A DNA stretch of 64,000 bases from Paenibacillus sp. EZ-K15 (lineage in GTDB: Bacteria; Bacillota; Bacilli; Paenibacillales; Paenibacillaceae), in the NCBI RefSeq assembly GCF_002573715.1, contig NZ_PDHM01000003.1, positions 80,087 to 144,086 of the forward strand, read 5' to 3'. A model generated the notes under the pieces. The model saw only the letters and a program-made list of their open reading frames with translations, made no database searches and had not been told where the DNA came from. A program made the position numbers and the translations under genes. This document shows positions 48,094 through 57,470 of this stretch, piece after piece. Position 1 is the stretch's first letter. The number at the start of each line of letters is the position of its first letter.

Positions 48094-49113
48094 ATGGGTA
48101 AAGTAACAATCAAGGATGTGGCAAGAGAAGCCGGAGTTTCCATTTCTACGGTTTCGAATGCATTAAATGATGTAGATGTATTGAACCCGGAGACCAAATC
48201 CCATGTGCTGAAGGTGGCAGAACGGCTCAATTATGTACCTAACCTGAACGGAAAGCTGTTGAAGTCGGGGAAGACCAAGATGCTGGGCTTCTTTACAACA
48301 AGCGTGTCAGGGCCTTACTTCTACACATTGGTGGAGTCGATGTCACGGGAATGTGACCGTCTGGGTTATGGCTTGAACGTGTTTGTGACGAAGGATAAAC
48401 AGGTGATTATGAGCAATATTATGGGCGGCCGGGTGGATGGCGTCATTATTTTCGAAGAGCTGAAGATCGACGATAGAGACATCGCCGCTATGGAGAAAGA
48501 CAAGATTAAGGCCGTTTTCCTGGATCGCGAGGTTCAGAATGAGACGATGGGCAGCATCATATTCGACTCTTACGTAGCCGGTTATGAAGCAACCAAGTAC
48601 CTGATCAGCCTGGGGCATAAGAAGATCGCCTACATTTCCGGCGTGGATACGATGTTTGACAGCGTTCAGCGGAAGGAAGGATATCTGGCTGCGCTCCGTG
48701 AGTGCCAGTTCCCGATCGACGGAGACTACATACTGCAGGGCTATTTTGAGGAAGAAGGTTCCTATAACGCCGTCAAATCGTTTCTTCACTTACACCCCGG
48801 GAAAGTGCCGGATGCTTTTCTTGCCGGTAATGACGTGAGTGCCATCGGCTGCATTCGGGCTTTGAAGTCCCATGGATACGAGGTTCCGCAGGACGTCAGT
48901 GTCGTGGGCTTCGATGATATCGATATCGCGCAGTATTTTACGCCACCTTTATCGACCGTACGCAATCAGATTGCCAGACAGGGGATTCTGGTCGTGGATC
49001 ATCTGGTGCGCATGATTCAGAAGAAAGAGAAGGGCAAGATTCAGAAGCTTCCAGGGGAGTTGGTCGTTCGCGGCTCCAGTCATGTGAAGATGAATCGGAA
49101 TGAATCGGGTTAA
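48094..49113 (+). CDS. LacI-family transcriptional regulator
   Basis: 339 residues. Helix-turn-helix VTIKDVAREAGVSISTVSNA at the N terminus and hinge helix, then a periplasmic-binding-like sugar domain. ATG 48094 (GKVTIKDVA) is the family-typical start; the upstream frame runs through the operator. It should repress itself and the transporter operon through the two identical palindromes, with release by the sugar that the GH30 enzyme produces or that the transporter brings in. Confidence 0.92.
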   Translation: MGKVTIKDVAREAGVSISTVSNALNDVDVLNPETKSHVLKVAERLNYVPNLNGKLLKSGKTKMLGFFTTSVSGPYFYTLVESMSRECDRLGYGLNVFVTKDKQVIMSNIMGGRVDGVIIFEELKIDDRDIAAMEKDKIKAVFLDREVQNETMGSIIFDSYVAGYEATKYLISLGHKKIAYISGVDTMFDSVQRKEGYLAALRECQFPIDGDYILQGYFEEEGSYNAVKSFLHLHPGKVPDAFLAGNDVSAIGCIRALKSHGYEVPQDVSVVGFDDIDIAQYFTPPLSTVRNQIARQGILVVDHLVRMIQKKEKGKIQKLPGELVVRGSSHVKMNRNESG

Positions 49114-49141
49114 GCGAAGAAAAGAAATCACACCAAGTCGG

Positions 49142-49164
49142 TTTTTTAAAATGATTTTAAAAAA
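49142..49164. repeat. 23-bp A/T palindrome after lacI
   Basis: An 11-bp arm (TTTTTTAAAAT) is followed by a single G and its exact complement. A T7 tract follows at 49172. It may act as a weak terminator between lacI and the transporter promoter. Confidence 0.4.
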
Positions 49165-49186
49165 TCAGGGGTTTTTTTCGCCCGAA

Positions 49187-49202
49187 ATAAAAACGTTTTT
49201 AT
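49187..49202. promoter_or_regulatory. LacI-family operator, site 2
   Basis: Exact copy of the 16-bp palindrome at 48053, here 29 bases before the permease start codon. Confidence 0.75.
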
Positions 49203-49230
49203 GCGGTTTTTGATCAAAGGAGGCTAAGAG

Positions 49231-50220
49231 GTGAGCAAAACAGCTGCAGTTCAGTCAACCGGCACGAGCCCGGTTCAACCAACCGGAAGGAAGCCGTTGG
49301 GGCAGAGGATCAAGGAATTCTTCATCGATTACAAGCGGCAATGGGAGCTTCAATCGATGATCATTCCCGGCGTTATCTTCATGTTTATCTTCTGCTACAT
49401 CCCGATTTACGGTTTGACGATTGCGTTTAAGAACTACACCGTTATCGATACGCTGGATTCCGCTCCGTGGGTGGGGCTGGATAATTTCAAAATTATTTTG
49501 TCGGACAAGTATTTTTGGGATTCCGTCGTTAACACGCTGGGCATCAGCTTCTTGAAATTGGCGATCGGCTTTGTCATTCCGATCGTTCTGGCCATTATGA
49601 TTTATGAGGTCGGCATGGGGCGTTTCAAAAAATTCGTCCAAACCGTGTCGTATCTGCCTCACTTCTTGTCTTGGATCGTATTGGGCGGCATGCTCATTAC
49701 CTGGTTCTCGACATCCGGCTTGTTCAACGAGATATTGCTTGGTCTGGGCCTGATCTCGCAGCCGCAAAACATTTTGCTCGACCCGAGTAAATATTGGTGG
49801 ATCGCGACCTTGTCGGATATATGGAAAGAGGCCGGATGGGGAACGATTCTGTACCTGGCGATCATGGCCAAGATTGATCCGACCTACTATGAGGCCGCAA
49901 GAATTGACGGGGCTAGCCGACTAAGACAGATTTGGAACATCACCTTACCGAACATGAAGATGATTATCAGCTTGAACCTGATCCTAACTGTAAGCGGTTT
50001 ATTGGGATCGAATCTGGATCAGACCCTGGTGCTCATGAATTCGCAGAACCGGGAAAAGGCCGAAGTCATTAACTCGTACGTGTACCGGATGGGTATGACG
50101 CAGGGCGATTTCTCATATGCAACCGCCGTTGGTTTGGGTGTATCCATCATCTCCGTCATTCTGCTTGTTACGGCCAACAAAGTGACCAGTAAATTGAATG
50201 ATAATCAATCCGTCCTGTAG
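49231..50220 (+). CDS. ABC transporter permease, LplB type
   Basis: 329 residues, about six membrane helices, EAA loop EAARIDGASRLRQIW near residue 225. Starts at GTG, with AAAGGAGG before it. LplB/YtcP-like permeases import oligosaccharides or glycan fragments such as rhamnogalacturonan pieces. Next gene follows after 24 bases. Confidence 0.92.
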   Translation: MSKTAAVQSTGTSPVQPTGRKPLGQRIKEFFIDYKRQWELQSMIIPGVIFMFIFCYIPIYGLTIAFKNYTVIDTLDSAPWVGLDNFKIILSDKYFWDSVVNTLGISFLKLAIGFVIPIVLAIMIYEVGMGRFKKFVQTVSYLPHFLSWIVLGGMLITWFSTSGLFNEILLGLGLISQPQNILLDPSKYWWIATLSDIWKEAGWGTILYLAIMAKIDPTYYEAARIDGASRLRQIWNITLPNMKMIISLNLILTVSGLLGSNLDQTLVLMNSQNREKAEVINSYVYRMGMTQGDFSYATAVGLGVSIISVILLVTANKVTSKLNDNQSVL

Positions 50221-50244
50221 GTCATGCAAAAGGGAGGTATTACG

Positions 50245-51129
50245 GTGAATTTGAAAGCAGCAAAAGGGGATCTCGATAGCCGGATCTTTGATACGATCAA
50301 CATCATTTTACTGGTTACGTTTACCATCATCATTGTCGTCCCGTTATGGAACGTTGTCGTTTCATCCTTTAGCTCGGGCAGGTCCCTTGCCGAGGGCGGG
50401 TTCATCTTCTGGCCTACGGAATTCTCGCTTGAGAATTATCAGGCAGTGTTCAGGGACGCGAACATATGGAATGCCTTTTTCATCTCGGTGGCCAAAACCG
50501 TCATGGGTGTCATCACGCACGTGTTCTTCTGTGCCATGGTGGGTTACGGCTTGAGTAAGAAATACGTCCGCGGCCGCAAGTTCTATGTGGCAATGGGTGT
50601 CGTCACCATGTTTTTCTCGGGCGGCATGATTCCGACGTACTTGTTAATCAAAGACTTGGGGCTGTTAAACAGCTTCTGGGTTTACATTATTCCGGCTCTA
50701 TTAAGCTTTTACGATGTCATTATTCTGATGAACTTCTTCCGAAACGTGCCGGATTCGCTGGAAGAGTCGGCTAAGATCGACGGCGGGGGCGATTGGAGAA
50801 TTTTCCTGAGCATCTTCATTCCTCTTTCCATGCCGGCCATGGCGACGATTGCCTTGTTTAACGGGGTCGGGCAGTGGAATGATTTTATGACCACCAAATT
50901 GTATATCACGGACCAAGCGCTATATCCGTTACAGATGATGCTGTATGAGATTATTGTGCAGTCCCAGACGCAATCGATGCAAAACATCGGGTCCGTCGCG
51001 ATCCAGACGACTACCAAAGGGGTCCAACTAGCAACCATTGTCGTGACGACGCTGCCAATTGTTGTGATGTATCCAATATTACAGAGATATTTTATCTCCG
51101 GCATGATGCTCGGAGCTGTTAAAGAGTAG
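50245..51129 (+). CDS. ABC transporter permease, LplC type
   Basis: 294 residues; GTG 50245 lies 7 bases after GGGAGG, and the ATG at 50224 has no site. EAA loop EESAKIDGGGDWRIF near residue 185. Partner of the LplB-type permease. Confidence 0.92.
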   Translation: MNLKAAKGDLDSRIFDTINIILLVTFTIIIVVPLWNVVVSSFSSGRSLAEGGFIFWPTEFSLENYQAVFRDANIWNAFFISVAKTVMGVITHVFFCAMVGYGLSKKYVRGRKFYVAMGVVTMFFSGGMIPTYLLIKDLGLLNSFWVYIIPALLSFYDVIILMNFFRNVPDSLEESAKIDGGGDWRIFLSIFIPLSMPAMATIALFNGVGQWNDFMTTKLYITDQALYPLQMMLYEIIVQSQTQSMQNIGSVAIQTTTKGVQLATIVVTTLPIVVMYPILQRYFISGMMLGAVKE

Positions 51130-51224
51130 AGAAGCTGCTCTTTAAAGGAGTGGAACAGAAGCAAGCCTGTAAAAGATTGGGGTCTAACAAGTAAGCGCTT
51201 TTATTTAAAAAGGAGGGTTACAGG

Positions 51225-52868
51225 ATGTTGATGAACAAGGCTTTGGGCAAGAAAGGACTTACGCTGATTACGGCACTAATGGCAGTTGTGCTGGTTGTGA
51301 GTGGCTGCGGGGGATCGGGCGGGAAATCGGGGTCCAAGAAGGAAAACTGGGTTTCAATTGAGGATCGTTATACACCGAATGCCGAGACACCGGCTTGGCA
51401 GCTGGATAAAAAAGAAGAGACAACCGAGCTTACGTGGTACGTAAATGCGGATTGGTGGAATACGGATTTCGGCAAGGACGTTGTAACCAAGAAGATTAAG
51501 GAAGACTTGAACATCAATATCAAATTCATCACGGGTGACGACACCAAGCTGAATACGTTTTTTGCCGGTGGGGAAATGCCGGATCTGATTACGACGTTTG
51601 ACTCCAACTCCCCGGTCGTGCAGAAGGCGGCGACATGGGCGCTGCCGCTGAACGATCTGGCCGAGAAATATGATCCTTATTTCAATAAGGTAGCGGCGCA
51701 GGATACGCTCAACTGGTTCCAACTGAAGGATGGTAAAACCTACGGATATCCAAACTACTCTAATACTCAGGAAGACTATGACAGCGGTAACATTCCGGCC
51801 AAAACGGCATTTATCATCCGTAAGGACGTTTACGAAGCGTTAGGCAAGCCGGTCATGGGAACGCCGGAAGAATTCCAGGCCGTTCTCGCTGATATTAAGA
51901 AGCAATTTCCTGCTCTGATTCCACTGGGCTTCAACTCCATTGGCGAAGGAACGGGCTCGCTTGGCGACGTGCTGCAGGATTTCATCGGCGTGCCGCTGGA
52001 GGAGAATGGCGGTTTCTATAACCGTAATCTGGATGAGGATTATCTGACTTGGGTGAAAGCGTTCAATAGCGTGTACCGGGACGGCGCGATCAGCGATGAC
52101 AGTTTTGCCGATGACGGAACGGCTTTTGAAGAGAAGGTCAAAGCGGGCAAATATGCAACGATCATGCTGGACGGCACACCGCAGCAGGGCGGTAACCTGC
52201 AAAGCTTCTACAGCAACAATAAAGGGAAAGAGTACATCGCGATTGACGGACCACAAAGCACGGCAGGGCGTAAGCCGATGTTGAATCAATCCGGCATCAC
52301 CGGCTGGATGATTAGCTTCATTACGAAAAATAATGCAGATCCTGCCAAGTCCATTCAGCTCTTCACGTACCTGTTAAGCGAAGAAGGACAAATGCTGATG
52401 AACTATGGGATCGAAGGCGAGACCTACCAAGTGAATGCAGACGGAACGGTGGAGTTTCTCCCTGCCGTGAAGGATCTTCAAATGAACAATCCGGATACCT
52501 TCAAAAAGGATTACCGCATGGGCGAATTCATGTTCTTCGGGCATGACCGTCATAAAGCGCTGAGCGGGGATGCATTTCCGGATGCGATCAAGCAAATGCA
52601 GGAATGGGGTAAGGGCAAGCTGACGCCGCACTTTATTCTGGAGAATATTAACCCGGACCAAGGAACGCCGGAAGCACGCTCTCTGACAGCCATCAATACA
52701 AAATGGAACTCCACGCTTGTCAGCATGATTCGTTCCAAGGATGATGCAGCGTTCGACAACCTCTTGAACGAATACAAAAAGTTCCTGGACGATAACAACT
52801 GGGATAAAATCGTCGAAGTCCGCAATGAGAAGATGAAGGCGAACAAAGAGAAGCTGGGGCTGAAATAA
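51225..52868 (+). CDS. Sugar-binding lipoprotein, LplA type
   Basis: 547 residues. Signal peptide ends in the lipobox VVSGC, then a Gly/Ser/Lys tether. The large size and motifs such as WWNTDFG and TGDDTKLN match the LplA/YtcQ group of binding proteins that take up oligosaccharides. AAAGGAGGG precedes the ATG. No ATPase gene is in the operon. Confidence 0.92.
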   Translation: MLMNKALGKKGLTLITALMAVVLVVSGCGGSGGKSGSKKENWVSIEDRYTPNAETPAWQLDKKEETTELTWYVNADWWNTDFGKDVVTKKIKEDLNINIKFITGDDTKLNTFFAGGEMPDLITTFDSNSPVVQKAATWALPLNDLAEKYDPYFNKVAAQDTLNWFQLKDGKTYGYPNYSNTQEDYDSGNIPAKTAFIIRKDVYEALGKPVMGTPEEFQAVLADIKKQFPALIPLGFNSIGEGTGSLGDVLQDFIGVPLEENGGFYNRNLDEDYLTWVKAFNSVYRDGAISDDSFADDGTAFEEKVKAGKYATIMLDGTPQQGGNLQSFYSNNKGKEYIAIDGPQSTAGRKPMLNQSGITGWMISFITKNNADPAKSIQLFTYLLSEEGQMLMNYGIEGETYQVNADGTVEFLPAVKDLQMNNPDTFKKDYRMGEFMFFGHDRHKALSGDAFPDAIKQMQEWGKGKLTPHFILENINPDQGTPEARSLTAINTKWNSTLVSMIRSKDDAAFDNLLNEYKKFLDDNNWDKIVEVRNEKMKANKEKLGLK

Positions 52869-52887
52869 GTTAACGTTTATGGATGGG

Positions 52888-52920
52888 AGAGCCCCTTTCT
52901 TGACAGGAAAGGGGCTCTTT
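52888..52920 (+). terminator. Terminator after LplA-type gene
   Basis: Perfect 12-bp stem AGAGCCCCTTTC (52888-52899) / GAAAGGGGCTCT (52907-52918). Followed by TT only, so read-through into the GH30 gene is possible. Confidence 0.75.
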
Positions 52921-52990
52921 CCAAGTCAACTTCCAATATAAGGCGGGATAGGAAAGCTACAAGACCATAAGAAACTTGGAGGGAAACAGC

Positions 52991-54334
52991 ATGCTGAACA
53001 TGACAATCTACCAGTCAAACGGGGAAAAGGAATTATTCGTTAGGAAAGACAAGGAGCAGTTAGCTCCCGGATCATCGGACGCACAGCAGCATACGGTTAT
53101 GATCGATGAGGAGCAAACGTTTCAGGAGATGGACGGCTTCGGCGCGTCCTTCACGGACTCCGCTGCTTATCTGATTCATCAAGTGTTGGAAACGAAGCAG
53201 CGTTCGGAGCTCATGACGCAGCTGTTCGATCCAAACGAAGGGATCGGGTTATCCGTACTCCGCCAGCCGATGGGAGCATCCGATTACGCGCGTGACTTTT
53301 ACAGCTACAATGATATGCCTGAGGGCCAGACGGATGTGGAGCTGAATCAGTTCTCCATTGCGCATGACGAGAAAGACATCATTCCTCTCCTGAAGGAAGC
53401 ACTCCGCTTGAACCCGGATGTCAAGCTGATGGGTTCCCCATGGAGTCCGCCGGGATGGATGAAGACGAGTGGGTCGATGATCGGCGGAGAGCTGAAACCC
53501 GAATATTATTCGGTGTATGCTAATTATTTTGTGCGTTACATCAAAGGGTATGAAGCCAACGGGCTGCCGATTTATGCGATCACGCCGCAGAATGAGGCGT
53601 TATACTCGCCAGGACATTACCCCGGCATGATCATGCTGTCTGAGGCGCAAAGTAATTTCATCAAGAACCATCTGAAGCCGCAATTCGTGAAGAACGATAT
53701 CGATACGAAAATTCTCTGTTATGACCATAACTGGGACAAGCCGGACTATCCGTTGACTGTTTTTGAGCAAGCGGGTGACGCCGTGGATGGCGTCGCTTGG
53801 CACTGGTACGGCGGCAAGCCGTCGGCCCAATCGGAAGTATTCGAGGCTTTCCCGGGGAAAGAGGTTCATTTCACGGAAGGATCAGGCGGGGAGTGGATTC
53901 CGCCGTTTGAGCAGGCCTTCTCCAATGTGATGCGAACCGGTATCGAGATTCTCCGCAATCACAGTAAATCCTACGTGCTGTGGAATATGGCGCTGGATGA
54001 GAAGAACGGTCCTACCGTTCCGGGCTTTGGAAAAAGCACCTGCCGCGGCATTGTCACAGTTAATCAGCAGACGAAGGAGCTTACCTATACGCTGGATTAT
54101 TACGCGCTGGCTCATTTTAGTAAGGTGATCCGTCCGAAAGCGGTTCGCATTGCTTCTACCAGCGATGAGTCCATCCGTACGGTAGCTTTCAAGAACACGG
54201 ACGGCTCGATTGCCATCGTTTTGTTTAATGACAGCGAGCGAGAGGAGAATGCTGCTCTGCATATGCGCGGAATGGAGCAGCTTAACCTCCGCCTTGCACC
54301 GAAAAGCGCCGTGTCCGTTTTAATAGAGGCGTAA
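52991..54334 (+). CDS. Glycoside hydrolase family 30
   Basis: 447 residues, no signal peptide, so it acts on imported sugars. ATG 52991 has GGAGGG seven bases upstream. Acid/base Glu202 in TPQNEAL and nucleophile Glu296 in HFTEGSGG; DGFGASFTDSAA and GSPWSPPGWMKTSG are family signatures. GH30 members include beta-glucosidases, beta-1,6-glucanases, xylanases and fucosidases; subgroup 1 or 3 is the best guess. Genetically downstream of the LplABC-type transporter, whose product it probably hydrolyses. Confidence 0.9.
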   Translation: MLNMTIYQSNGEKELFVRKDKEQLAPGSSDAQQHTVMIDEEQTFQEMDGFGASFTDSAAYLIHQVLETKQRSELMTQLFDPNEGIGLSVLRQPMGASDYARDFYSYNDMPEGQTDVELNQFSIAHDEKDIIPLLKEALRLNPDVKLMGSPWSPPGWMKTSGSMIGGELKPEYYSVYANYFVRYIKGYEANGLPIYAITPQNEALYSPGHYPGMIMLSEAQSNFIKNHLKPQFVKNDIDTKILCYDHNWDKPDYPLTVFEQAGDAVDGVAWHWYGGKPSAQSEVFEAFPGKEVHFTEGSGGEWIPPFEQAFSNVMRTGIEILRNHSKSYVLWNMALDEKNGPTVPGFGKSTCRGIVTVNQQTKELTYTLDYYALAHFSKVIRPKAVRIASTSDESIRTVAFKNTDGSIAIVLFNDSEREENAALHMRGMEQLNLRLAPKSAVSVLIEA

Positions 54335-54367
54335 CTCTGAGGTAATAGTTTATAAGTTAGATAAGAT

Positions 54368-54430
54368 AAGGCACCCTAGTCGGCGCCGTCGGCCTTTCGG
54401 TTGATGGTTGCCTTGGCGGGGGTGCCTTTT
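54368..54430 (+). terminator. Terminator after GH30 gene
   Basis: AAGGCACCC (54368-54376) pairs with GGGTGCCTT (54420-54428) followed by TT. The loop contains a CGGCGCCG palindrome. Confidence 0.75.
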
Positions 54431-54514
54431 CATATATAGAGTTGGTTATTTCATATAGAAACGGTAGAATAATAACAAGAATAAGGTTGACCAAAGAAAA
54501 TACAGGTGACAATC

Positions 54515-56227
54515 ATGACCATTAAAACGTTATTTATTGCTCCGTATCCCGCTATGAGCCATTTAATAGAAGAATGCCGGAAGGAAGAGCCGGAGCTTGA
54601 AGTCCGAGTCGAGGTTGGCAATTTGCTAGAAGCAGTTCCTCTGGCAAAGGAAGGCGAACGCCTGGGATATGACGTGATCATTAGCCGGGGCGGTACGGCT
54701 AAATTGATCGAGCCCGAGGTGCGCATTCCTGTTATCGATGTCCATGTTTCAGGCTATGACATGCTGCGCGTGCTTACCTTGGCCAATCATTTTCCAGGCA
54801 AAAAAGCCATTGTGGGCTTCTCCAATATTACGCTCGGAGCCAAAGCCATTACCGATGTGCTGGATATCGAGGTGGATGTGTTCACGGTAGAGAAGGCGCA
54901 AGAGGTGGACCGGCTGCTGGAGGATCTGAAGGCGAAGGGCTTCGAATTAATCATGGGCGATGTGGTGACGATGGAGGCAGCCGCCAAGCACCACTTGGAA
55001 GGGATTCTGATCCAATCCGGGCGCGAGGCCATTTTCGATGCGTTTCAAAAGGCCAAGTCCGCGTTTCGGTTACATGAACGGACGCAGTGGGAAATATCCT
55101 TTCTACAAGCACTGCTGGAGGAAACGGCCGCGAACCTTGCCGTATTGGATGCTGAGGGAGAGGTTGTTTATGAACAGTGGCCGGATTTCGGTTCCTGTCC
55201 GCTCCCTGTGGAAGCCTTACAAGCCGATCTTCGGCTAAACCGGGAGGCGGAAGCCTCCATCCTGATACATGAAAACGGAACCCGGAAGCTTAAACAGAAA
55301 AGGACGCTGAAAGTGATACAGGGAAAACGGTACTACCTGTACACTTTTTCCGAGGTGAAGCAGAATGGGGAGGCCGCAGGCTATCATGTCGAGGCGATCA
55401 CCCAATTGCCGATGTTGATTTCGCAAAGCGAAGCGATGCACGGTTGCCTGCAGCGGATCGAGGATCTACTGGACAGCCGCATCCTTATTCTCATCGGTGA
55501 AGCAGGAACAGGCAAGCAGCTGCTCTCCCGGTATATTCATTACCGCAAGAACGAAGGCCAGGGCTTGTATGTCCGGCTTACCGCAAAGCAGGCCATGGCC
55601 TTGTCGGGAAAAGACGAAGAAGAAGCTTGGGACAACGATATCCGCACGCTGTACATCCATGGATTGGAAACGATCACTCCACAAGAAATGACGAATTTGA
55701 AGCAGTGGATGAACGAGATGAAAGACCGGGGGTTCACGATCATCCTCTCGCTGGAAAAGGATGATTCGAATTATCATCCACTCCTGCTGGACGAGGAGGC
55801 GGCAAGAATCGCCGTGCCGGCTCTGCGTGAGCGCAGGGAGGACATCAAGCCGCTGGTGACTTATTATATTGCGTCCTATCATGGAACGCTAGGGACTTCA
55901 CCAATCAAGATCAAGGATGAAGCGATTCTCCTGCTGACCCAGTACGATTGGCCGGGCAACGTGTCGGAACTGAAAATCCTGCTCCAGGACGCAGTGACGG
56001 AGGAGAAGGGCTACGTGATCGGCAAGCCACTCATTTCCCGGCTTCTAGCCAAGAAGGAAGAACATCCGTCAGCTGCGATGGGCCCTGAGTTTCTTCGCGG
56101 TACGCTGGATGAGATCGAGAAGAGGATCATCGACGCGATTATGGAGGAAGAACAATTTAATCAGACGAAGGTTGCGGAACGGCTCGGAATCAACCGTTCG
56201 ACCCTGTGGAGAAAGCTGAAACAATAG
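54515..56227 (+). CDS. PrpR-N domain regulator with degenerate sigma-54 activator module
   Basis: 570 residues. PrpR_N sensor (residues ~8-185, YPAMSHLIEECRKEE and ISRGGTAKLI), linker/PAS-like part, an AAA+ domain with Walker A GEAGTGK (Lys334), and a Fis-type helix-turn-helix at the C terminus (FNQTKVAERLGINRSTLWRK). The GAFTGA loop needed to contact sigma-54 is missing and the Walker B region is eroded, so it likely works with SigA. ATG 54515 follows AGGTGA. It precedes the acid-sugar operon and is its evident regulator. Confidence 0.88.
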   Translation: MTIKTLFIAPYPAMSHLIEECRKEEPELEVRVEVGNLLEAVPLAKEGERLGYDVIISRGGTAKLIEPEVRIPVIDVHVSGYDMLRVLTLANHFPGKKAIVGFSNITLGAKAITDVLDIEVDVFTVEKAQEVDRLLEDLKAKGFELIMGDVVTMEAAAKHHLEGILIQSGREAIFDAFQKAKSAFRLHERTQWEISFLQALLEETAANLAVLDAEGEVVYEQWPDFGSCPLPVEALQADLRLNREAEASILIHENGTRKLKQKRTLKVIQGKRYYLYTFSEVKQNGEAAGYHVEAITQLPMLISQSEAMHGCLQRIEDLLDSRILILIGEAGTGKQLLSRYIHYRKNEGQGLYVRLTAKQAMALSGKDEEEAWDNDIRTLYIHGLETITPQEMTNLKQWMNEMKDRGFTIILSLEKDDSNYHPLLLDEEAARIAVPALRERREDIKPLVTYYIASYHGTLGTSPIKIKDEAILLLTQYDWPGNVSELKILLQDAVTEEKGYVIGKPLISRLLAKKEEHPSAAMGPEFLRGTLDEIEKRIIDAIMEEEQFNQTKVAERLGINRSTLWRKLKQ

Positions 56228-56334
56228 TTTCAGCTTTTTTTTATTTTGCGATCAATAGATCCCTCCGTTTCGGCAGATATTAGGGGAGTAGGAATATATT
56301 TCAACAAGCTAGACGTAACACAGCAATCGATTGT

Positions 56335-56376
56335 TTAAATTTGCAACAATTAATCTTTAATATGTTGCAAATTTAA
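56335..56376. promoter_or_regulatory. 42-bp dyad before kdgT, probable PrpR-type operator
   Basis: TTAAATTTGCAACA (56335-56348) and TGTTGCAAATTTAA (56363-56376) are exact complements, separated by 14 bases that are themselves partly symmetrical. A related half site TTGAAACAATTATT lies just before the kdgT start. No -24/-12 sigma-54 promoter was found. Confidence 0.65.
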
Positions 56377-56465
56377 TTGAATGCACTTACAATAAACCCT
56401 GCAAGCGATTTCAATACGAAATCACTGTTTAATATTGAAACAATTATTAGAGGGGTGTTACAATA

Positions 56466-57455
56466 ATGAAGATTAAAGCGACGTTGGATCGGATTCCTGG
56501 AGGTATGATGGTGGTGCCGTTGCTTATTGCAGCAGTCATCAACACCTTTGCACCGGATCTACTCCGGATCGGGAATTTCACGGAGTCTTTATTTGTAAAC
56601 GGTTCAAGTACATTGATTGCGCTGTTCCTCCTCTGTACGGGGGCACAGATTAACGTCAAGTCCTTTGGCGTTTCCGTCGGAAAAGGGGCCACGCTGCTTG
56701 TCACGAAGTGGGTGGTCGGCGCAGCGTTCGGTCTGATTGCTTACCTGTTTGCCGGAGAGAATGGATTGTGGCTGGGTTTGGCGCCGATTGCCGTCATTGC
56801 GGCGATGACCAACAGTAATGGGGGATTGTTCGTAGCCTTGGTAGGCCAATACGGCAGTAAGGAAGACCGTGCCGCCTATTCACTGCTTGCCCTGAATGAC
56901 GGACCTTTCCTCACCATGGTTGCGTTATCGATCTTCGGCGCCATGGGATTCGTGGACGGCATGTTCTCCTTCGTGTCCTTTATCTCCGTTCTTCTTCCGA
57001 TTATTGTAGGGATGGTGCTGGGTAATCTGGATGAAGAGATGCGCAAGTTTTTGGACAAAGGCAGCTCCATGCTGATTCCGTTCTTTGCATTTGCGCTCGG
57101 AATGGGCATTGACTTCGGAGCGATCGTGGATGGCGGCTTGTCGGGTATCATTCTTGGATTACTGACGGTTTTTGTTACAGGTACCGCAGGATACTTTGTG
57201 TTTAAAGCATTGAAATGGAATCCGATCGTGGGGGCTGCGGAAGGCTCCACAGCCGGTAATGCCGTGGCTACTCCTGCCGCGATTGGGGCGGCGAATGCAT
57301 CCTTTGCGGCATTTACCGATATTGCGACGGTGCAGGTTGCAGCGTCCGTGGTAACGACCGCCATCCTGCTTCCTTTATATGTCGGATTTTTAGTGAAGCG
57401 TCTAGAGAAGAAAGGGCACTCATTTGATACAAATACAGCAGATGCCGAATCATAG
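56466..57455 (+). CDS. kdgT: 2-keto-3-deoxygluconate permease family transporter
   Basis: 329 residues, about ten membrane helices. KdgT signatures IPGGMMVVPLLIAAVIN, CTGAQIN and GSTAGNAVATPAAIGAAN are clear. In this context (four-carbon acid-sugar kinase and PdxA2 next) the likely cargo is D-threonate or D-erythronate rather than KDG, a substitution often seen in such clusters. AGAGGGGTG precedes the ATG. Confidence 0.9.
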   Translation: MKIKATLDRIPGGMMVVPLLIAAVINTFAPDLLRIGNFTESLFVNGSSTLIALFLLCTGAQINVKSFGVSVGKGATLLVTKWVVGAAFGLIAYLFAGENGLWLGLAPIAVIAAMTNSNGGLFVALVGQYGSKEDRAAYSLLALNDGPFLTMVALSIFGAMGFVDGMFSFVSFISVLLPIIVGMVLGNLDEEMRKFLDKGSSMLIPFFAFALGMGIDFGAIVDGGLSGIILGLLTVFVTGTAGYFVFKALKWNPIVGAAEGSTAGNAVATPAAIGAANASFAAFTDIATVQVAASVVTTAILLPLYVGFLVKRLEKKGHSFDTNTADAES

Positions 57456-57470
57456 AAGGTGTGATGAAAT

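Noticed and set aside
56380..56465. Sigma-54 promoter before kdgT
   Set aside because: No GG-N10-GC pair with the proper -24/-12 context was found.
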